Assembly (NCBI RefSeq): GCF_002159835.1
Contig: NZ_NFJL01000002.1
Span: 310,001 to 374,000 of the forward strand
Reading direction: 5' to 3'
DNA: 64,000 bases
Origin: Blautia sp. An249
Lineage (GTDB): Bacteria; Bacillota; Clostridia; Lachnospirales; Lachnospiraceae
This document shows positions 57,956-64,000 of the stretch, piece by piece. Made by a program: the position numbers and the translations under genes. The notes under the pieces are model-generated. The model was not told the DNA's origin. It saw only the letters and a list, made by a program, of their open reading frames with translations, and searched no databases. The first letter of the stretch is position 1, and each line of letters starts with the position of its first letter.

Positions 57956-59559
57956 TCAGATAAACAACAGACCACGGCTGTCATAAACCGAAGCGCCTGA
58001 ATCGTTCCCACAACGAATTGCACGATCAAGCCCCATAATGGTGGCGATTGCTCCATCTATTTTTTCTGTAGATTTTTCCTTGTCCGCTTTGATATTACCC
58101 GCCGGATCGGTACGGATGAAGATGTTATCCATCATCCACCGCATCACCGGGTGGCCGCCGTGGGCGATTTTCTGTTCCAGTACCAGCTTCATCAGTTCCT
58201 TGGTCGGCGGAGACATATCCTTAAAGCCCTGCCCGAAGGGAACGACTGTGAATCCCATGCCTTCCAGGTTCTGTACCATCTGCACAGCGCCCCAGCGGTC
58301 AAAGGCGATCTCCCGAATATTGACCCGCTCGCCCAACTGCTTGATGAATTTCTCAATGTAGCCGTAACTACATTGCCCTCAGTAGTCATCAGCGCACCTT
58401 GCCGTTCCCACAGGTCATAGGGAACATGATCTCTGTACACACGCAGGTCAAGTGTATCTTCCGGTATCCAGAAATAAGGCAGGATGTAGTATTTATCCTC
58501 CTCATCCAGCGGCGGAAACACCAGCACGAAGGCCGTAATATCCGTGGTAGAAGACAAGTCCAGCCCGCCGTAGCAGATGCGTCCTTCCAGATCGTCTTCG
58601 GAGACCGGAAACGCACAGGCGTCCCACTTGTCCATCGGCATCCAGCGGACAGACTGCTTTACCCACTGGTTTAGCCTAAGCTGCCGGAAAGCGTTCTCCT
58701 CGCCGGGATTCTGTTTCGCGGATTCACAGGCAGCCTCCACTTTGTCAATGCCGACCGTGATACCGAGAGAAGGATTGGCCTTTTTCCACACCTTCGGATC
58801 AGTCCAATCCTCATCAGGTTCCGCACCGTAAATGACCGGATAGAAGGTTGGATCGACCTTCCTGCCGTCGAGTATGTCCTGTGCTTTCTGGTGGACTTCA
58901 TAACAAATGGTGTTTGTATCATTTCCGGCAGTGGTAATCAGGAAATACAACGGCTGCATTCTGGCATCACCGGAGCCCTTAGTCATTACATCAAAGAGTT
59001 TCCGATTCGGCTGTGTGTGCAGCTCATCGAATACCACACCGTGTATATTAAAGCCATGCTTACTGTAGGCTTCAGCTGAGAGCACCTGATAGAAGCTGTT
59101 TGTTGGCTCGTAGATAATGCGTTTTTGAGAGGTCAGTATTTTGACGCGTCGATTCAGCGCCGGACACATTTTCACCATATCCGCAGCGACATCAAAAACG
59201 ATGGTGGCCTGCTGCCTATCAGCAGCGCATCCATAGACCTCGGCGCGTTCCTCACCGTCACCGCAGCAAAGGAGTAGGGCGACAGCAGCGGCCAGCTCTG
59301 ACTTTCCCATCTTCTTTGGAATTTCGATGTAGGCCGTATTGAACTGCCGGTAACCATTCGGCTTCAGGACACCGAACAGGTCGCGGATGATTCGTTCCTG
59401 CCAGTCGATCAGCTCGAAGGGCTTTCCTGCCCATGTTCCCTTGGTGTGGGTAAGCTGCTCGATGAACATCACTGCGAAGTCCGCCATTTTCTTACTGTAA
59501 TGCGAAGTCTCTGCCATGAAGCGGGTCGGTTTATAGTTTTTCAGTTTTCGCATTGGCAT
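57956..59559 (-). pseudogene. Phage terminase large subunit, frameshifted
   Basis: The first part runs from ATG 59559 (after AAAGGAGG): MRKLKNYKPTRFMAETSHYS, ATPase loop EIPKKMGKSELAAAVALLL, Walker B GVVFDELHTQPN, LITTAGNDTN, nuclease Asp in CYGGLDLSSTTDI. Near 58,365-58,370 the frame is lost after GNVV. The next frame continues with INIREIAFDRWGAVQM-like sequence (VNIREIAFDRWGAVQ), DNIFIRTDPAGNIK and the end at 57956. One missing base (or four) explains the break. No active enzyme is expected. Confidence 0.85.
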
Positions 59560-59674
59560 GATGGCGCCTCCTTTCAGAGCAAAATAAAAGATCGCCATAG
59601 CGATCCGGTATTGGTACGAGAGAAAGAGCCTCTTGGCTCAGTCTCCCGGAATATTCATATTCAGGGTTTTATGC

Positions 59675-59923
59675 TTAGTTGTAGTTTTCAAGCAGGATGC
59701 AAAGAGCCATCTCTGCTTCGTTGCAGGTGGGATGAATATCCCAGCCTTTGTCGTAGTTACAAACGGTCTCATCGTCAATCTTGATCATGAGCTTGCTGAT
59801 CCTGCCGCCGTTTATACCGTAGGTCTCGCTCGGCTCATCATGGTGCTTTACCCAGTAGTGACACTTGGTGTATTTTTCCTTGTCCTTGGCCCCCGGGATG
59901 CCGATAACTCCTTCGCTCCACAT
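59675..59923 (-). CDS. Phage hypothetical protein (82 residues)
   Basis: A small soluble protein, MWSEGVIGIPGAKDKEKYTKCH then GGRISKLMIKIDDETVCNYDKGW and CNEAEMALCILLENYN. The pattern of conserved Trp/Cys is found in hypothetical proteins of Clostridia elements. It ends 115 bases before TerL and starts four bases after the next gene upstream. Function unknown. Confidence 0.7.
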   Translation of the reverse strand: MWSEGVIGIPGAKDKEKYTKCHYWVKHHDEPSETYGINGGRISKLMIKIDDETVCNYDKGWDIHPTCNEAEMALCILLENYN

Positions 59924-59927
59924 TTTC

Positions 59928-60293
59928 TTATGCCTCCTTTACCGTCATCTTGAAGGCTGGGATGAGGGCGTGCTCGTCGCTTCCGAAGTGGGTGTAGCGC
60001 TCCTTGACCTTTACAATTCCGTCCAGCGTGCAGCCGAGCTCCTCGAATTTAGCAATGGTTTCGATCAAGCTGCTGAAGGTGGAGCTGATGGTGAATTCTT
60101 TTATTCCGAGCTTCCGGCAATCTGCAAGGATCGCTTCGATGTCGTAATCCCAGATGACGTCAGCGAAGTTCGGCAGGTCATTTCCAGCTTCCTTGCTGTA
60201 AAGGTAGGCCTGTCCCAGTGTCCACTGACATCCGCTCTCTTCCCAGCGCATTCCTGGTTTCGCGTTTTCTATGGCTTCGATTGTGTACTTCAT
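59928..60293 (-). CDS. Phage hypothetical protein (121 residues)
   Basis: Starts MKYTIEAIENAKPGMRWEES; middle CRKLGIKEFTISSTFSSLIETIAKFEELGC suggests an alpha/beta fold (quoted in parts: KEFTISSTFSSLIETI). It follows a conserved control block (60,330-60,421) shared with another gene of this element, so it is probably an operon head with the 82-residue gene behind it. Function unknown. Confidence 0.7.
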   Translation of the reverse strand: MKYTIEAIENAKPGMRWEESGCQWTLGQAYLYSKEAGNDLPNFADVIWDYDIEAILADCRKLGIKEFTISSTFSSLIETIAKFEELGCTLDGIVKVKERYTHFGSDEHALIPAFKMTVKEA

Positions 60294-60329
60294 GGTGTTT
60301 CCTCCTTGTGGTTGTTTTCCCTTTTGGTA

Positions 60330-60421
60330 TGTACATATATCACTCTAAACGCTTGTAATAGCAAGCTATTTATCGAAATATATGTGACAATTTTGCGTGA
60401 AATTCTGAGGCATAAATCGTA
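60330..60421 (-). promoter_or_regulatory. Duplicated control block A
   Basis: ATATATCACTCTAAACGCTTG and, farther on, ATTCTGAGGCATAAATCG are closely matched at 61,370-61,440 (block B). Each block lies upstream of a minus-strand gene. On the minus strand the order is AAATCG..., GCTTGCTA, TTTAGAGTGATATAT. See block B. Confidence 0.5.
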
Positions 60422-60435
60422 CCTTTTCATCCATA

Positions 60436-60660
60436 TCAGCTCACTACCTTCCGTATACGATCAATGCCGTAGATGACACTCAGGCCGGAACCGTTGTCCC
60501 AATTCACTATGAGACTCCCGGTATCGTCGACTCCTGTGACGGTTCCCTTGGTGCCGATGGGAGGAGCCTGTACATCGTCCATCTGTAGAAGTTCCACACG
60601 AGTGCCTGCCGGATATCGAGAGCGGAGCGCTGCAAGCTGCTCTTTCGTGATCATTCGCAT
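60436..60660 (-). CDS. DUF4314 domain protein
   Basis: A 74-residue protein almost entirely made of a DUF4314 domain: YPAGTRVELLQMDDVQAPP, IGTKGTVTGVDDTGSLIVNWDNG, SGLSVIYGIDRI. The SH3-like beta barrel is typical of phage and ICE proteins in Clostridia; no function known. It overlaps the upstream gene by ten bases. Confidence 0.85.
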   Translation of the reverse strand: MRMITKEQLAALRSRYPAGTRVELLQMDDVQAPPIGTKGTVTGVDDTGSLIVNWDNGSGLSVIYGIDRIRKVVS

Positions 60661-61319
60661 GCCGCCACCCCCTTTTTGGGTGCGCCGTTTTTCCAGCTTG
60701 AGTTGCCGGAGAGGTTTTTAAGGAGAATCTTGCGCTCTGCCTTATATTCGTTTCCGATGAAACCAAGTCGCAGGAGGAAACAGCGGAATGCGTACTTTTC
60801 ATTGGCTACTTCCTTTTCATTGGCGCTGATACGTTTCAAATCTCGGCTCATTTTGCCAAGGGCGTTAATGAAGTGAGTGTAGGCTTTGACCGTTTCTGGC
60901 TCCGGCATCTCTGTGAACCAAGGGAAGCTGACCGTATCCTCTGACACCTCAATGTCAAGGTCGTCAATGCCGAGTGCCTTCTTGATGAGGTGCTCCTTGG
61001 CGGTGAGGAGGTTGGTAAGGTTTCCGACCGCCACCTTGTCGAGTGGGAGGCTGATTGTGAGGCCGATGGCTTTGTCGTCGCTTTCGTCTTCCTCGGTATC
61101 CTCCGGTGTGAAGCCGTCCGCGATCAGGTTGTGGATGAGGCGTTCCAACTTGTCTGCGTCATCACAGGTTACACCGCCTTCTTTGTCGACCGTGATGTCG
61201 CCAATCTGGTAGGCGCAGGTTGGCATTCGCATGTAGACTGCCTTGTCGCCGGTGAGATTTTCGATGGCTGCAACCAATGCCTTCCTGTCGTTTCCAATTA
61301 CGTTGTAATTTGCTTTCAT
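60651..61319 (-). CDS. Phage 'virulence-related' family protein
   Basis: A 222-residue protein of a family often labelled virulence-related in clostridial elements, without experimental basis. It starts MKANYNVIGNDRKALVAAIE and has GLTISLPLDKVAVGNLTNLL in the middle and KYAFRCFLLRLGFIGNEYKAERKILLKNLSGNSSW at the end (parts). The last motif (RCFLLRLGFIG) is its best marker. GGAGGAA precedes the ATG. Probably a DNA-associated accessory protein. Confidence 0.8.
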   Translation of the reverse strand: MKANYNVIGNDRKALVAAIENLTGDKAVYMRMPTCAYQIGDITVDKEGGVTCDDADKLERLIHNLIADGFTPEDTEEDESDDKAIGLTISLPLDKVAVGNLTNLLTAKEHLIKKALGIDDLDIEVSEDTVSFPWFTEMPEPETVKAYTHFINALGKMSRDLKRISANEKEVANEKYAFRCFLLRLGFIGNEYKAERKILLKNLSGNSSWKNGAPKKGVAACE

Positions 61320-61369
61320 GAGTGTGTTCCTCCTTTATGGAATTAACGTTTTAGACTGTGCCTTGCGGC

Positions 61370-61440
61370 TGTTATATAATCACTCTGAAAGCCTTATTTA
61401 TCAAGCGATTTCTAGCATTTTCTGAGGTAGAAAATCGCCA
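61370..61440 (-). promoter_or_regulatory. Duplicated control block B
   Basis: TATATAATCACTCTGAAAGCC, TTATTTATCAAGCGATTT and TTTCTGAGGTAGAAAATCG parallel block A at 60,330-60,421 in sequence and order. It lies upstream of the virulence-related gene. Probably promoter/operator repeats that coordinate the two operons. Confidence 0.5.
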
Positions 61441-61464
61441 AAGAATTCGAGCGGAAATTGTGTA

Positions 61465-62729
61465 CTATACACTTGCCGTAGGAGATGTCTCGACTTCCTT
61501 TGCCAGAGCTGAATAAAGGATCTTTTCGCTGTTTCTTATTACATACACATTTTCCGTATCGCCGGTATTCTCCACATAGCGGCGAAGGATGACAGAGGCG
61601 TATTTTGGATCAAGCTCCATCATGTAGCAGATACGGTTCAGCTGCTCGCAGGCCATCAGTGTGGAGCCGGAGCCGCCGAAGGTATAATAACGACAGAATT
61701 CTCCTGAGTGGAGTTCTGAATAGGATAGCACAGAAGGTCGAGTGGCTTTGAGGTCGGGTGATCCTTATTGCGCTTTGGCTTATCGTAGTTCCAGATGGTG
61801 GTTTGCTTGCGGTCGGAGTACCACGGGTGTTTGCCGTTTTGTAAGAAACCGTAGAGCACAGGCTCATGCTGCCATTGGTAATCGGAGCGACCGAGTACGA
61901 GACTGTTCTTTACCCAGATGCATACACCAGCGAGATGGAAACCTGCGTCGATGAATGCTTTTCTGAAAGTGAGCCCTTCAGTATCTGCATGGAAGCAGTA
62001 AGCAGCTCCACCTTTTTCGAGGTGCTCAGCCATGTTCTTAAAAGCAGCCAGCAGGAAATTATAAAATTCCTCGCCCTTGAGAGAGTCGTTTTGGATCGCA
62101 AGGCCGTCTGAGGCTTTAAAGGATACGCCGTAGGGTGGATCGGTCAGAACAAGATTTGCTTTCTTGCCGTCCATGAGTTTCTCCACATCTTCTGGCGAGG
62201 TGGCATCTCCACACATGACTTTATGCTTGCCGACCGTCCAGATGTCGCCGAGCTCCACGAAGGAAGCTTTCTCAAGAGCAGCAGTGAGGTCAAAGTCATC
62301 ATCAGCGATATTTTTTTCATTCCCTGTGCCGAGCAGCTTATCCAGCTCACCGGCATCAAAGCCGAGGAGCGAGAGGTCAAAGGACTGATCCTGCAGGTCA
62401 GATAATTCGACCGACAGCATTTCCTCATCCCAGCCTGCGTTTAGTGCCAATTGATTGTCCGCAAGGATATATGCACGTTTCTGTGCTTCCGTCAGGTTTT
62501 CAGCAAAGACGCAGGGTACGGTTTCATAACCTTCCTCGCGGGCAGCCGTGATGCGGCCGTGACCGACGAGAATGTTATAATCTGAGTCAATAACAGCAGG
62601 GCTCACAAAGCCGAATTCCCGGAGAGAGGCGCGCAGCTGTGCGATCTGTTCTTTACTATGCGTCCTGGAATTTCGGGCATAGGGCACCAGCTTATCAATG
62701 GGTACCTGTTCTAATTTTTGTGTGTTCAT
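61465..62729 (-). pseudogene. ParB-domain DNA methyltransferase, frameshifted
   Basis: An N-terminal ParB-like domain (VPIDKLVPYARNSRTHSKEQ, ILVGHGRITAAREEG) is followed by a DNA N-methyltransferase with catalytic VLTDPPYGVSFKA near residue 195 and, in a second frame, TFGGSGSTLMACEQLNR, the SAM motif, then ELDPKYASVILRRY. The frames change at about 61,686: GTC GTT ATT then AT ACC TTC, one base short of an in-frame Asp codon. Order (catalytic before SAM motif) is beta class. Probably inactive. Confidence 0.85.
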
Positions 62730-63311
62730 TTACATATTCCTCCTGCTTCGAAGCAGCTGTTCCATTACGCTGTCCTGCGGGCTGCCCTCAAAAGGCTCGG
62801 TGCAGTTTTGCTTCACAATATCGTAGATCTCATACCAGAGCAGGTTGGCCTGCTTCTGAAAATTCATCAAAAGCTGTGTAAAAGGACTTGCAATTGCAGC
62901 GCCGGTAGTCGGGTGCTTTCCGAGCATACCGTATTTGCTGACCGCTTCCGAGCACTGAATATATCGGGCAAAGGCCTCAGAATAGCTTTCAAGCAGGCGC
63001 TTGTTTACCAGTCTTTCGCAGCCGCGCTCCTTGAGCCACAGCCATGTTTCCTTATAGATTTCATCTGCGCCAAGGGGCTTACCGTCCTTCTGCAGAGAAG
63101 AAAGATAGTCGTCCGGACTTGGCATATCCATGCCTTCCAGCTCTACACCGTCACCGATTTCGTCAACATCGAAGTCGGTCATGTCATTGGTGAAGTCCGG
63201 CAACTCCATGCGTTTTGCAGGTGCGCCTTTCATAATTTTGTCGGCGAGGGCGTCTGGCTTGGAGCCAGCTTTGATACGCCGCCCGCCGCGATAGGTTCCG
63301 TCTTTCGCCAT
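62730..63311 (-). CDS. Phage terminase small subunit, P27 family (second)
   Basis: A 193-residue protein starting MAKDGTYRGGRRIKAGSKPD, with YKETWLWLKERGCERLVNKRLLESYSEAFARYIQCSEAV (parts) and the P27 end SPFTQLLMNFQKQANLLWYEIYDIVKQNC (parts). ATG at 63311 is chosen from the MAKDG start seen in the family; the frame stays open to 63476. It abuts the methyltransferase gene and differs from the plus-strand small subunit at 52,595. Confidence 0.82.
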   Translation of the reverse strand: MAKDGTYRGGRRIKAGSKPDALADKIMKGAPAKRMELPDFTNDMTDFDVDEIGDGVELEGMDMPSPDDYLSSLQKDGKPLGADEIYKETWLWLKERGCERLVNKRLLESYSEAFARYIQCSEAVSKYGMLGKHPTTGAAIASPFTQLLMNFQKQANLLWYEIYDIVKQNCTEPFEGSPQDSVMEQLLRSRRNM

Positions 63312-63427
63312 GTTAATCACTTCCATTTCTATGGTGCAGGGTTTAATACCCTGTTTGAATTGCAATTTTTGCGTAAAAGACCCCGCGCCGTTTTCCGGGC
63401 AAAAGGGTCGTAGAGATTTTGACCGCC

Positions 63428-63775
63428 CTACCGGTCGCCACGCTCGCGGTGAATCTTCTCGTGACACGAACGACAAAGACTCATGAGGTTGGACTCGTCA
63501 TTCGATCCTCCCTCGGAAAGAGGCACGATGTGGTGGACTTCTTCAACCGTGACATAGCGTCCGTCTTTTAAGCACTGCTCACAAAGCGGGTGCTTGTGGA
63601 CATATCTGTCTCGGATTCGTTTCCAAGCTCTGCCGTAGCGTTTGCCGGGAGAGTAGCCGCGCTGGAACTTCTCGTAGTGCTGTTCCATAACCTTGGCATG
63701 CTCCTCACAATAAACGCCGTCCGTAAGATGTGGGCAGCCGGGATAGCGGCACGGTCGTTGTGGTTTTCTTGGCAT
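63428..63775 (-). CDS. HNH endonuclease (phage)
   Basis: A 115-residue HNH nuclease: zinc knuckle CRYPGCPHLTDGVYCEEH at the start, YGRAWKRIRDRYVHKHPLCEQCL, EEVHHIVPLSEGGSNDESNLMSLCRSCHEKIH with the catalytic His pair and Asn/His (quoted in parts). HNH proteins beside terminases aid packaging in HK97-like phages. Unlike the plus-strand HNH at 52,070, this frame is intact. AAAGGAGG precedes the ATG. Confidence 0.9.
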   Translation of the reverse strand: MPRKPQRPCRYPGCPHLTDGVYCEEHAKVMEQHYEKFQRGYSPGKRYGRAWKRIRDRYVHKHPLCEQCLKDGRYVTVEEVHHIVPLSEGGSNDESNLMSLCRSCHEKIHRERGDR

Positions 63776-63804
63776 AAGCCGTGCCTCCTTTCAGGGCATA
63801 AAGA

Positions 63805-63833
63805 AAGCCCTGCAGGACAAACCCGCAAGGCTT
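63805..63833 (-). terminator. Terminator upstream of the HNH gene
   Basis: On the minus strand AAGCCTTGCGGG and TCCTGCAGGGCTT pair (wobble pairs included) across TTTG, followed by TCTTTA. Confidence 0.65.
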
Positions 63834-63937
63834 GTGTGCTGCGCGTGCAGCAGTTCCTTTATTCTTTTCGCTGATTATATACTATCATAAAGGGCGGGTG
63901 GGCATCTTAGGACAAAGCAGGACATTTCGGGCGCATT

Positions 63938-64000
63938 TCAAATTACAATAGGATCATCAGGGAGCGTCATATGCAGAAGTGCTTTTCCATGCCAGCGCCT
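63938..64000 (-). CDS. C-terminal end of an unidentified gene (partial)
   Basis: On the minus strand an open frame enters from the right edge, reads RRWHGKALLHMTLPDDPIVI and stops at 63,938. Twenty residues are too few to identify. The rest of the gene lies outside the window; the gap to the HNH gene (about 160 bases) holds only the terminator. Confidence 0.4.
   Translation of the reverse strand, partial: RRWHGKALLHMTLPDDPIVI

Overview
The window reads as a chromosome segment of a spore-forming, anaerobic member of the Clostridia, most likely Lachnospiraceae (Blautia-like). The grounds are gene order and content: the rqcP-yabP-yabQ-divIC-spoIIE-tilS-hpt-ftsH block typical of endospore-forming Firmicutes, a CotS-type spore protein, a feo iron locus with FeoB-associated small proteins, and a raffinose-type sugar locus. 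No gene needs oxygen. Assignment to genus is inference. The tRNA genes seen do not encode CCA, which fits the CCA-adding enzyme at the left edge.

Region 1 (1-11.3 kb): 3' part of cca, a CotS-like gene whose start lies in a stem-loop, a phosphohexomutase, HU, then the conserved sporulation/division/purine-salvage block. spoIIE has a promoter with a 21-bp spacer and an overlapping 0A-like box, and encodes an unusually short SpoIIE with one membrane segment. Region 2 (11.5-25.2 kb): a GH13 glycosidase, tRNA-Tyr, a cation-efflux gene behind a NiCo-type riboswitch, the feo operon, a broken coiled-coil gene, tRNA-Ser, cysK-cysE, two tRNA-Gly genes, and housekeeping genes. A dispersed repeat occurs three times (about 4.3, 14.1 and 22.0 kb).

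Region 3 (25.2-33.4 kb): a raffinose-family sugar locus. An AraC-type regulator is divergent from a binding protein, two permeases, a GH36 alpha-galactosidase and a GH13 enzyme of the amylosucrase/sucrose-hydrolase type. The galactosidase would release sucrose and the GH13 enzyme would split it. The transporter ATPase is not encoded here. Region 4 (33.4-49.8 kb): O-acetylhomoserine sulfhydrylase, tRNA-Phe, a flavin thioredoxin reductase without recognisable NADPH motifs paired with a thioredoxin, a Crp/Fnr regulator, a B12/radical SAM protein, nth, trmL, a two-component system, mutS2, a YARHG lipoprotein, an HtrA-like protein lacking the catalytic histidine, yhaM and rlmD.

Region 5 (49.8-64 kb) is mobile DNA next to the 3' end of rlmD. 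A tyrosine integrase and small plus-strand phage genes lead to a terminase large subunit that is cut off at about 54,180. From there a second prophage remnant, visibly more GC-rich, runs on the minus strand: HNH, TerS, ParB-methyltransferase, phage hypotheticals, TerL, portal, ClpP-like protease and the capsid N-terminus. It has decayed. TerL and the methyltransferase are frameshifted, the capsid is fused to an endolysin tail fragment, and an AAA/DUF4143 ATPase with its own promoter sits between TerL and portal. The sharp changes at about 54,180 could be true rearrangement or, less interestingly, an assembly join.
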